This document shows positions 13,801 through 24,577 of a stretch of DNA of 64,000 nt, piece by piece (positions within the stretch are counted from its first letter, which is position 1; every line of letters begins with the position of its first letter). Location of the stretch: positions 124,001 through 188,000 of the forward strand of contig JAYJMM010000105.1 in NCBI GenBank assembly GCA_037349105.1, in the 5' to 3' direction. The translations under genes were made by a program, and so were the position numbers. Under the pieces are notes generated by a model. The model searched no databases. It was not told the DNA's origin and was given only the letters and a program-made list of their open reading frames with translations. Source of the DNA: Limnomonas spitsbergensis (Eukaryota; Chlorophyta; Chlorophyceae; Chlamydomonadales).

Positions 13801-14589
13801 TATTGCAATGCGAAACATGGCGCGCATGGCCATGCACACCACATGTGATCCAATTCAGGGTAAACCAGACGAATTAATTCGCAGCTCTCCGCCACGTCCT
13901 GGCCTGTCATACATGACTGCTACATCAGCACATGCACGCTTGATTAGCCTGCTCTGCCTCATAGCTTCGCAAGTTATTGCGATGCAAATCATGCCGCGCA
14001 TGGCCAGGCACACGACATGGGATCCAATTCAGGGCAAACATTGCCAATTAATTCGCAGCTCTCCGCCACGTTCTGGTCAGTCATACATCACTGCTACATC
14101 AACACATGCACGCTTTATTAGCTCGCTCTGCCCCAGAGCTTCGCAAGTTATTGCGATGCGAAACATGCCGCGCATGGCCAGGCACACCACCGCATGGGTT
14201 CCAACTAAACAATACCCTGCCCTTCCTAGTCCGTATCTTCACAAGACCAGAACAAGCTTCATTGGCATGCACATGGTGAACGCTTCGCAAACTACCGCGA
14301 TGCGGAACAAGGCGCGCGCCCACGCATGCATGGCCATGCGCCATGCTGACCTCATGGTAAGCCATGCGTGACGTGTTTCGGAGCAGCATCCATCAACGCT
14401 GAACACTTGTGACATTTCTCTGGAAACGTTTTATTGCATATTCATACTTCACCGCCCCTGCTTTGGCTCCGCGACCGCGCATGCCCCACCCACCAATTCC
14501 CAGGTACACAGCGCGCGCCAACACGCACGCACATCCACGTTCACATTTCGAAAATTAATTTTAACGTTCCCACGGGCTTACAACGCGAG
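10867..14589 (+). mobile_element. Non-autonomous Helitron unit 2 of concatemer
   Basis: Near-identical repeat of the 7143-10866 unit, including its internal partial duplication (second inner copy from about 12509). It is joined to the previous unit without a spacer. Its right end meets host sequence at 14590; the same host sequence is uninterrupted at 23114 and 31649. Starting TC and lying at A^T fits Helitrons. The terminal CGAG departs from the canonical CTRR. Confidence 0.75.
14553..14589 (+). other. Helitron 3' terminus with short subterminal hairpin
   Basis: This terminal block is shared with 7106-7142 and 10830-10866. Within it, CGTT-CCC-AC-GGG-cttac-AACG (14565-14585) can fold into a weak nested hairpin ending four bases before the element boundary. 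Helitrons normally carry a hairpin close to the 3' end, so this is a plausible terminator; the stem here is short. Confidence 0.55.
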
Positions 14590-16053
14590 TTGTTATTTGT
14601 TTTGACGGCGCGCAGCTCCCATAACATATGTTTCCAGTCCTTGCTCTAATTCGTTGATGCGCGATCACTTTGCCACCCTAACTTGTATGGATATGTTTAG
14701 AACAGTACATACCCGACCTCCTGTATGGATATGTAAATTCTGAGCACTTTGTTGCCCACCGATCACAGACGACTACAAATCCTACCGCTGAGATCTGAGG
14801 TCTGTTCTATTTGTGCCCCCACCATGGCGTCACTGCACCAAATGAAGCCCTGATGGAGTGCAGCTTCCTTGGACGTCATGGCATCCATTTCTTGCACCTT
14901 GCTTGTTGCTGTTACTTTTAAGCCTAATCAAAATTGGGGACTCGTCTTGGGTTGCGGCATGCCACTCGGAACAGGGGCACTCACCTCGCCACTCTCAGTA
15001 TGTGGGAGCCCCCTTGCTGTGCTATGCAGAAGCCAAAACACGTGTGTAAGCTCTGGAATCGTCACAGCTGGGTACAGACATAGTTATGGAACATATAGCA
15101 GTCACTCACTGAATGCGGGAGGAAAGTCAGGCTACTTTAAAACAAATATATTAGCAAACATGGGATAGAAAGAATTATATGACAGTTACAGGGGGTAGAA
15201 AGACCTCCTGGACAAGCATGGGCTAGACACTGGGAGCTATGATTTATCCTGAGATGCTTGTCCAAGGCTGAAATGTCTTAGTCGATGACGCTACACATCT
15301 GGGCCCTACTCACAAGGCTTGGCTGCAACTATCTGGTCGAGAGGAAAATGAGTTTATGGGTCACAGTATAGGAGAAGGGAAAGAAGCAAACGGAAAAAGG
15401 ATCCGCCCAGATCCTAGTCCTCGAGCAATCTCTGTCCTCATCACGTACAAATGAAAGAGAGCCTATATCCAGGATGGAAAGCAAGAGGGGAACAATGAAA
15501 GGCCTACCCCCCAAAAGGGAATATCCTTCAGATCCGCATCCCCTGAAGATCGTAGCCTCTTCAAAATCTGTAATATTTATGTACATTTATATCACCTTAT
15601 GACAAACAGGAAAACGAAAACGGGAATGGCTGGGATGATGCGGCAGGTTTAGCCAATTAGGGCTTAATTAGGGACGGTGGGTCAATGACGCTACACCCTC
15701 AGGGGATGGTGGGTGCAAGCCGGTGTAACATTAGAAATGAAATGAATATTAATGCACGCTGCAGTCTACTAGACAAGCCGGGCAGTGGTTTGTCGGCACA
15801 TGAATATAGCACATCTGGTAGAGCTCCTTTGACCGGAGGCTGGTGGAGTGCTCCGAAGTCACTTTTTGTTTCATTCCGGGTGTCGCGTGTCGATGCAGAT
15901 CGGGCTGCAGTTTTACGATACGAATCCCAGCGAATTCCACAAATGCCGTTGTATTCTTAGGAAAAGAACATCACAAGGAGTAAGAGTATCACAACTGTAG
16001 CGGGTGGAGCGTTCCGAGCTTGCGAATACGAATTGAAGAGGGCGTTGTGAATT
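14590..16053. other. 5' flank of IFT122 copy 1, no gene seen
   Basis: Non-coding so far as I can see. It is repeated at 23114-24577 and 31649-33112, so all three IFT122 starts have the same upstream DNA. A perfect 10-base inverted repeat, GGACAAGCAT/ATGCTTGTCC, lies at 15210-15219 and 15254-15263. The string tgacgctacac occurs at about 15286 and 15687. I cannot place a TATA box or promoter confidently. Confidence 0.5.
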
Positions 16054-19000
16054 ATGCGGACTGTGGTGGCTTGGTCAGAAACACCGGTGAGTTGACTCGG
16101 GACATAAACTGGGTGAGAGATCGTTTTCAAGTACGCGGCCCGCGGATGGTCTTAAGTTCCTCAGCGCCATGACTTTATCCGAGTAGGAGACTCTGGTATT
16201 TCCGAATGCCCTCGTAACTAGCTGAGGAGGGACACATCACTGGAAACTGTGCACACGATGTCAACATCCGGTTCTGAATTGTCACTTCCATCAAACCCCG
16301 CAGCCTGAAAGAGATGGAGTCCCCAACGTCTGCTACGATGTAGCGTTCCGGCCTGGTAAGGAACAAGCAATACCCTGGGGGCTGCAATCCCTTCCTGGAT
16401 GAGCATGACATGGGGTATGCAGCATGCATGAGGGAAACGTCATTCAGCAGCTCAGGGGATCCGTGAGATATACATAATTCAATTTAGATGCATCTGTTCC
16501 CTACTTCTGGGAGGATGCCTTGTCATGTTCTGCTTGGCCATGCATGCATTGGAGGACGTACCTCCAACACTAGAGAGAAACATGGACTGTTTACTTCCAT
16601 GCTCGCATTGGGAGGCGTAATGGAGATGACTCAGCCGTGGGCAGGTTCAGCAGCACTCTTTGTTGGTGGATCCTCAACCATAATGCCCATGCCAGACACT
16701 CCAGAGACAGTGACTGATATCTCTGAGAAGACTGCAGTAAGAACATGCATGCATTGAGGCATGCCATAGCACTGCTAAGGGGCTATCAGGGTTACCTGAG
16801 CATGGGAATGAAGGGATCAGAGTATATTGTCTCCAGTTTTTGTGTGGGATGCCCACACCTGAGGCTAAACAAGCTAAACAGAAGAGCCAAATTGAAACAA
16901 GGGTTCCTAATACGTGAGGGCCATGTGACGGTCCTGCCTTGTCTGTTTGTGCCAGCTCTGAACTTCCTGAGGGGGAACATCCACGAGGCCACAGATGCTT
17001 CCCCGGTGACAGCTCAGGCAAAGTGCACGCATCGTCTTGTTTCCGTCGTCCTACCGACATCCATCAAACAACAACATCAACAGCAGCAGCAGCACATGCA
17101 GGAATAAGAGCAGCGTGGGCCGCCTCCGAGCGCTGAGCTACAAGCTTGCCCTCCCACAGGCTCCAACTTGTTTCCTGCCTGCCCACCGGTCTGCCTGCAG
17201 ATGGGACACAGCTGATTGCTGGTATTGGTAACCGAGTGCTCGTGTACGATGCAACAGACGGCGACTTGCTGCACGCCCTCAAGGGACATAAGGTGGGAAT
17301 GGAGTGGCTGGGGGAGCAGGATAGAAGCATAATAGCGGCAGTGGAGGAGGTGGAGTGGATATAGTGAACATGTAAGCTGAATAGCTGTAGTTGGGGAGGT
17401 GGAGTGGGTGAGGAGCAGCCTGGGTTCCAGCCGCAGCATATGAAGAGGTGTGGAAGTTGCAATCCTCATTCTATTAAGGTGGAGCTGCCCAGCTGGGAAG
17501 GAGCTTCAGAGCGGTGGCAAGGGGTGGCTAGTGGGGAGGAGGAGCAGAGCTGGGGGCGTCCCACCTGACCGTGTTCATCTCCCAAGCGGGGGCAAGCCCC
17601 TCTCTTGATGTTCAATGACCATCACGCGATTCAAAGGGTAGCAGCCCGTCATCAGAGCTGGATGGTATGTGGAAGGGAGGGGGTGGGGGCTTGGGCGCTG
17701 GTATGCAGCAGGAAGCTGCAGCCCATCATCAGAGCTGGATGGGATTTGGGAGGGAGGGCAAGGGGGCTTGGGTGCTGGCATGCAGCAGGAATCCGCAGTC
17801 CTGTTCGTAATTTAGCAGCAGCCTGCAGTGCCTGCCCTGGGTAATGCTGTGGGGCTGTGAGGCATGCCGTAGGTGGCCGCTGCGACCCTGTATGGGGGCC
17901 CTGCTGTTATGTTGCCAGCTGGATTTCACGTCATGCTGAAGTCTGCACTTCAGCTGCTGCAGCAGAAGCAGCGCTGTAAGGGTGGGGATTTATTCAATGA
18001 AACATCCTGTCCATGTTACATAGACCAGGCAAGACTGACCTACCTTCTCCATTTCAATACTCTTTGGCTGGGGTCGTTTTTTTTGTCCAGCAATCTGAAG
18101 GGTAGATGAATGGATGTTTTTATCTGAATATTGGTTGCTGTGAAGGGGCAAGAATGCAGACTAATACTGCCCTGCCACTTCCACTAAAATTGCATGCTGG
18201 CCCGCGGAAGTTTCATCCAACATGCAGTTGTAACAACTGGTACCAAGGGCATGTCACACCGACCAGGTGATCACAACGATGCAGTGTTTGACCAACCTGT
18301 TCAGGAAGATGAGATAAATTAATGATGATGTATTCTTTAAAATTGGTTTTTATGTTTTGATGTTAACTTTTAAGAAACCTAACTTTTAAGGAACACTCCA
18401 TTTCTTAAGCTGTAGAATGGTTGAAAGATATGGAGGGACCCCGACAGAACGTGCAGTAAATATGAATACAAAATATAGAGTACAGGAGTACCTGTCCTGG
18501 AATTACATGATAGCGCTCTCGCAACCCCTGGGTTGTTTTTATTTATAAAGCCGTGCATGAGAAAATGTGATTGTTTTTTGTCCACGTACCGATTGATTCT
18601 GACCAGTTTTGATATTCCGTGCGTCCTATCGCGCACCCCTCGTAAATGGGGTTATCTGCGCAAGAAGGCCATCTTAGCAAACGTTACCGTATATATATGC
18701 TCTGCCCTGTTTTTGCTGCTTATGATGTGCTGACGGCCACATTCCCCCGTGTGTGCACTGCACGCAGGATGCCGTGTACTGTGTGGCATACGCGCACAAC
18801 GGCAAGCGCTTTGCCTCGGGGGGCGCAGACAACACTGTCATCATCTGGACCAACAAGGTGTGCGGGAGCGGGGGCATGGGAGGGGGCAGCGTGCAGGGAA
18901 TTACAGATGCACCTGAACCCCACCCACCTGTCAGGCTTTGCCGAGATGTAACGCACCTTTGAGGCCAAGACCTTTGCACCCTGTGTGAGTGCACCCTGTG

Positions 19001-19482
19001 CTGATCCGGCCCTGGCCAGACGACCACCCTGACAGTCTGACACCCAGCCAGTGGTCCTCAAGTGGGAGAAGGCGGCAGTGATGGATACAGGCAAGGGGTA
19101 CAGAAGGAGGACTGGCTGGATACGTGGCGCCAACTGTTGGGCCCCGACTGGGGCCTTGTGCTTTGATTTCGGAATCGGACAGGCGCTGGCTGGTGCAATG
19201 TCTGGGATCCGAAACCGGGGACTGACCAGGGCCACGGACCACATAACAGATTTGTTTATGCAGAAGCATAGTTGGAGGCGTGCCTGCCACAAGAGGCCTT
19301 TATTCGTGTGCTTGCATATGCTTGCGTGTGTGTGTGTGCAGGCTGAAGGTATTCTCAAGTACACCCACAACGACTCCATCCAGTCCCTGTCCTACAACCC
19401 GGTCACTCAGCAGCTGGCTAGTGCCACCGGCTCAGATGTGGGGCTGTGGTCGCCGGAGCAGAAGAGCGTGGCCAAGCACAAG
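16054..19482 (+). pseudogene. IFT122: IFT122 5' fragment, copy 1 (exons 1-5 only)
   Basis: Exons 16054-16086, 16304-16355, 17201-17292, 18768-18857 and 19342-19482 encode the first 136 residues of IFT122 (start MRTVVAWSETP, then the first WD repeats including ADNTVIIW and [11 protein letters not shown]). Phases and splice sites equal those of the complete gene. After exon 5 the segment runs into minisatellites and then gene X rather than exon 6, so only about a tenth of the protein can be made. If transcribed, intron retention adds about a dozen residues before a stop (TAG near 19516). Splicing onto gene X at 21086 would leave the gene X frame. Probably a non-functional duplicate; a promoter may be intact because the flank is identical. 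Confidence 0.85.
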
Positions 19483-19528
19483 GTGCGCCGGTGTGGATGT
19501 GTGGGAACGGGGGACTAGGCGGCGCTCA

Positions 19529-20357
19529 GAGGAGGGGAGAGGGAGGAAGGGAGGGAGGGGATGTGGGGGGCAGAGGAGGGGAGAGGGAGGGAGGGAGGGA
19601 GGGGATGTGGGGGGCAGAGGAGGGGAGAGGGAGGGAGGGAGGGAGGGGATGTGGGGGGCAGAGGAGGGGAGAGGGAGGGAGGGAGGGAGGGGATGTGGGG
19701 GGCAGAGGAGGGGAGAGGGAGGGAGGGAGGGAGGGGATGTGGGGGGCAGAGGAGGGGAGAGGGAGGGAGGGAGGGAGGGGATGTGGGGGGCAGAGGAGGG
19801 GAGAGGGAGGGAGGGAGGGAGGGGATGTGGGGGGCAGAGGAGGGGAGAGGGAGGGAGGGAGGGAGGGGATGTGGGGGGCAGAGGAGGGGAGAGGGAGGGA
19901 GGGAGGGAGGGGATGTGGGGGGCAGAGGAGGGGAGAGGGAGGGAGGGAGGGAGGGGATGTGGGGGGCAGAGGAGGGGAGAGGGAGGGAGGGAGGGAGGGG
20001 ATGTGGGGGGCAGAGGAGGGGAGAAGGAGGGAGGGAGGGAGGGGATGTGGGGGGGGCAGAAGAGGGGAGAGGGAGGGAGGGAGAGAAGGGATGGGGGGGA
20101 CAGAGTAGGTGAGAGTGAGGGAAGGAGGGAGGGGATGTGGGCGACAGAGGAGGGGAGAGGGTGGGAGGGACAGAGGGGATGGGGGGGACAGAGGAGGGGA
20201 GGGGGTGGGAGGGAGAGAGGGGATGAGGGGGACAGAGGAGGGGAGAAGGAGAGAGGGAGAGAGGAGATATGGGGGACAGAGGGGGGGAGAGGGTGGGAGG
20301 GCGAGAGGGTATAGGGGGGGCAGAGGAGAGAGAAGGAGAGAGGGAGAGAGGGTCAGG
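19529..20357 (+). repeat. G-rich 44-bp minisatellite, copy 1
   Basis: About eleven near-perfect 44-base units, each with GGGAGGGAGGGAGGGG and GATGTGGGGGGCAGAGG, then degenerate units. It lies downstream of exon 5. Every unit fits the G-quadruplex pattern on the coding strand. Because 44 is not a multiple of three, it is open in all three forward frames, giving spurious Gly/Arg/Glu ORFs. Confidence 0.9.
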
Positions 20358-20934
20358 GGACCTATTGGAGATGGCCGCGAGGGCGTGAACTACAGAATGT
20401 ACGGGGGATGGAGCAGGGGGTCAGGAGAGAGGGGTAGGGAGGGAAGAAGTAGGCGGCGAGAATGAAGCCAGCAAGTCTGCTGTATTCTTGAGGGGATGTA
20501 TCTCATGTGTGTCATGTTTTTAGAACATGCCAGACCATCTGCTGTTGGCCGCCAGGCAGCCATCGCTGGGCCAGGAACCCAAGCAGTCGTGCTTTCTGTA
20601 TTAGGCCCCCGCGGCCATATGCCGTGATTTAGGTGCATCGTAGCTGCTGCGCCCTGAACTAAATGCAGCATATGCTAGATGTGTGCGCTGCCTGCTCTGG
20701 ATCCACTTCACGTGAAGTGGCAATGCTTTCCGGCTGGAGAGGGTGGCTAGGCAGAAAAGGAGATATGCCAGCTCAGTTTTTCAGGTTTCCTTGGTTGTAT
20801 GAAATTAATATGGATGTAAATAAGTCATACAGAGGCACACCTGCACAGCGTGTTTCGGGCATCAGCCCTAGGGGTCAAAGTTCAGCAGCAATACCCGGAG
20901 AGGAACACGTGCACTTGTGCCTTGCTATCCAAAT

Positions 20935-20963
20935 GTGTTGCTGTTGCTGCTGCTGTCCAGATG

Positions 20964-21008
<45 letters not shown>

Positions 21009-21015
21009 CCAGATG

Positions 21016-21054
<39 letters not shown>

Positions 21055-21083
21055 CCAGATGTGTTGCTGTTGCTGTTGCTGCT
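20935..21083 (+). repeat. CTGTTG hexanucleotide array, copy 1
   Basis: About 150 bases of TTGCTG units interrupted by tgtccagatgtg. It forms the junction between IFT122 intron 5 sequence on the left and gene X sequence on the right. Confidence 0.9.
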
Positions 21084-21085
21084 AG

Positions 21086-22420
21086 CCAAGGTGCTGGTGC
21101 GGCAGGATCGTGGCGGCGAGGCGCTGCAGGCAGCAGCAGGCATAGAGAGCTGTGGCAACTCGGAGCCAGACGCGATGTGGCTGAACCAGAAGGTGCACCT
21201 CTGCTGCTGCAGTGGTGACATGGAGGAGGCTGAGAGAGCAACAGACCGGGCAGCGGCCAATGCAAAAGCGCACAACCAGCCGCCGCCAGTGGAGGCTTTT
21301 GGAGCGCTCGTGCGCGGGTAGGCCGTTTTCTATGGAGGCATTAAGGGCATAGCAGTGTCTGATCTAGTGCACTGAGGTACCTTGAGAGACAGCTGAACCT
21401 GCTGGCCGGTGGCTCTGCAATGAGGCGCACTGTCCCGTTGACCCAAGGCAGTAGGTGGCTGACTTGTTGCTCAAGACCGCATGGACTAATTCTACCAATG
21501 GCTGTGAAATGCCCTTAAGACAGGACTGCAGTGACTACCATGGTGACCTTGATTAGGTTGAATACGGTACAATACAACATGAATGTTGTTGGTATTTTGA
21601 TGTTGAGATGGGTATTCCGGTCTAGCCCCTCAACAGACGCTTCCCATTCTAGCTGATCCGCCCCCCTCTCACTTTCCAGGTATTACCGGCGCCGGGAGCT
21701 GAGGCCACTCCTGGTTGCCTTTCGGCGCTTCTTGAAGGAAGGCGGACGCCCGAATCGCAAGATGGCAAACGCTGTGGTGCGGCTGTGCCTGGTCAGCGGG
21801 GAGCTCTCGCTAGCGCTGCAGGTACCCCCCGGACACGACTTACAGACGGCTGCTGCATGATGGCATTGCCACCTTTCATTCTGGCCTTAGTGTTGCAGCT
21901 GTTGCTCGATCAACTGGAAATGTTGTCGGTGGCCTTATGGCTTAATAAGTCCCTTTTGCCCCCTCAGTGTGTCATCGCTTGTCATGTTCTGTTTTTTATG
22001 TAAAAAAAGTCTACCATTCACGACTCTAGAACCTTTTGTGTTCACCCGGGCGGCATATCTCTCCTGGGATGATTGTGGGCATAAGTGGTTTGCATAAAAG
22101 TGCCTGTTGACGTGGCTATGAGCTGAACCCTTGTTCCCTTGTGGTCCTTGCAGGCCATCCGGGCGATGAAGCTGCTGAACGTTGACATGGACACGGAGCA
22201 GTACAAGAACTGGGTGATGCAAGTGCAGCGGCGGCAGAAGTCCACGGCAGCACCTGGCTCAATGGTGCGCGCAGGTGCACAGTCGTCAAGCATGTCCTCG
22301 TCCGGCTCTGCGGCAGCAAGGTATGGTGGCCTTATGCCATCTTCAGACGCGCTGGAGCGGCTCAAGTGGTTCCTCGGCCTGCCCAACAACTACTACAGAC
22401 CCGACGAGTGGAAGTCGTAA
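21086..22420 (+). CDS. Gene X, 3' exons (copy 1); possible helical-repeat protein C-terminus
   Basis: Not firmly recognised. Three exons, 21086-21317, 21680-21821 and 22154-22420, join in frame (phases 1, 2, 0) to about 212 residues ending in a TAA. The first acceptor (ctgctag) lies at the edge of the CTGTTG array and is less certain. The text is mostly alpha-helical with paired-helix spacing (VRLCLVSGELSLALQAIRAM), like TPR or PPR proteins. It then has a Ser/Ala-rich linker and the tail LERLKWFLGLPNNYYRPDEW. I recall similar tails on plant chloroplast PPR-type proteins, but this is unverified. The 5' part is absent here, so this copy is a fragment attached downstream of IFT122 exons 1-5. Confidence 0.5.
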
Positions 22421-24577
22421 TGTGTAGGACTGACGGGCGTTGTCCACACGAGTACATCTGTCGTGAGACTCTGAACAGTGTCCAGTGCATTACCTAATTA
22501 GATTGAGTAGTGAAGGACCGGTACAACTGCCCGAAGTGTCATGGCAGCCTCTATTTCAGTAGGGAGTGCAGCAATTTTGTTAAATATACACAGTTAATGT
22601 GGCAGAGTGACTGCCACATCATTCATGAAACAGTTACTTAAATAAGTTTAATGAGCAGCAATGCTGTTCGCCTGTAGGTGTCGAGGCTGTCTACGGGGGG
22701 GGACACTAGCCCTGCCTTTTAGGTTCTTTGTTTGGCAAGTGAAGGGTAATTTCTGAAACCCCGCTGATTCAGCAGGTCTTGAGTTTTTCTGCCCTGCTGC
22801 ACTTCGTACGGAGTGACAGGAGGCTTCTCTGGGTTCAGGGCTTTTTGTCCTCAGCTCCTGCTCCACTGGGTCCGAGAGGCCCATGCAGAACCCCACTGCT
22901 GTACTTTCCAATGACCCCCCAACAAAACCAAGCTGTTCTTAACGTGAAAAGCTTTTTGAATGCCATTGAGGTGGTGAAGTCCTCTTCCTCGCTTGGTATG
23001 CCATGACCAGTTAAATCAGATAGTTTTTATGCTGAGGAATGTTCATTGCTTTAGGGCAACTAGCCACCGGATTTTGGAGCCCAGGTGGGTTGAACCCTAT
23101 GGCAGGTCAGTCATTGTTATTTGTTTTGACGGCGCGCAGCTCCCATAACATATGTTTCCAGTCCTTGCTCTAATTCGTTGATGCGCGATCACTTTGCCAC
23201 CCTAACTTGTATGGATATGTTTAGAACAGTACATACCCGACCTCCTGTATGGATATGTAAATTCTGAGCACTTTGTTGCCCACCGATCACAGACGACTAC
23301 AAATCCTACCGCTGAGATCTGAGGTCTGTTCTATTTGTGCCCCCACCATGGCGTCACTGCACCAAATGAAGCCCTGATGGAGTGCAGCTTCCTTGGACGT
23401 CATGGCATCCATTTCTTGCACCTTGCTTGTTGCTGTTACTTTTAAGCCTAATCAAAATTGGGGACTCGTCTTGGGTTGCGGCATGCCACTCGGAACAGGG
23501 GCACTCACCTCGCCACTCTCAGTATGTGGGAGCCCCCTTGCTGTGCTATGCAGAAGCCAAAACACGTGTGTAAGCTCTGGAATCGTCACAGCTGGGTACA
23601 GACATAGTTATGGAACATATAGCAGTCACTCACTGAATGCGGGAGGAAAGTCAGGCTACTTTAAAACAAATATATTAGCAAACATGGGATAGAAAGAATT
23701 ATATGACAGTTACAGGGGGTAGAAAGACCTCCTGGACAAGCATGGGCTAGACACTGGGAGCTATGATTTATCCTGAGATGCTTGTCCAAGGCTGAAATGT
23801 CTTAGTCGATGACGCTACACATCTGGGCCCTACTCACAAGGCTTGGCTGCAACTATCTGGTCGAGAGGAAAATGAGTTTATGGGTCACAGTATAGGAGAA
23901 GGGAAAGAAGCAAACGGAAAAAGGATCCGCCCAGATCCTAGTCCTCGAGCAATCTCTGTCCTCATCACGTACAAATGAAAGAGAGCCTATATCCAGGATG
24001 GAAAGCAAGAGGGGAACAATGAAAGGCCTACCCCCCAAAAGGGAATATCCTTCAGATCCGCATCCCCTGAAGATCGTAGCCTCTTCAAAATCTGTAATAT
24101 TTATGTACATTTATATCACCTTATGACAAACAGGAAAACGAAAACGGGAATGGCTGGGATGATGCGGCAGGTTTAGCCAATTAGGGCTTAATTAGGGACG
24201 GTGGGTCAATGACGCTACACCCTCAGGGGATGGTGGGTGCAAGCCGGTGTAACATTAGAAATGAAATGAATATTAATGCACGCTGCAGTCTACTAGACAA
24301 GCCGGGCAGTGGTTTGTCGGCACATGAATATAGCACATCTGGTAGAGCTCCTTTGACCGGAGGCTGGTGGAGTGCTCCGAAGTCACTTTTTGTTTCATTC
24401 CGGGTGTCGCGTGTCGATGCAGATCGGGCTGCAGTTTTACGATACGAATCCCAGCGAATTCCACAAATGCCGTTGTATTCTTAGGAAAAGAACATCACAA
24501 GGAGTAAGAGTATCACAACTGTAGCGGGTGGAGCGTTCCGAGCTTGCGAATACGAATTGAAGAGGGCGTTGTGAATT
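22421..24577. other. Gene X to IFT122 spacer, copy 1/2
   Basis: Contains the presumed gene X 3' UTR, the Helitron empty site (A^T at 23113/23114) and the IFT122 copy 2 5' flank. I see no further gene. It is equivalent to 30957-33112. Confidence 0.5.

Larger units (their letters stand above)
14591..23114 (+). repeat. Tandem 8.5-kb segment, copy 1
   Basis: The copy holds the IFT122 5' flank and exons 1-5, a G-rich minisatellite, a short CTGTTG array, the gene X 3' exons and spacer. It recurs at 23115 (offset 8524, becoming 8536 after the array). Only a few substitutions and array-length changes separate the copies. The segment edges given here are the Helitron insertion point, not the recombination point, which I place inside the CTGTTG array. 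Confidence 0.9.

Noticed and set aside
18680..18700. TACCGTATAT motif shared by 18686, 57260 and 58731
   Set aside because: Short AT-rich string with no shared flanks; insufficient to call an element.
18720..19379. 219-residue minus-strand ORF (also at 27244 and 35779)
   Set aside because: Antisense shadow of IFT122 exons 4 and 5 and the intron between them.
19280..20465. Gly/Arg/Glu-rich ORFs of up to 344 residues (also at 27804-28989 and 36339-37524)
   Set aside because: Products of the 44-base G-rich minisatellite, open in all three forward frames.
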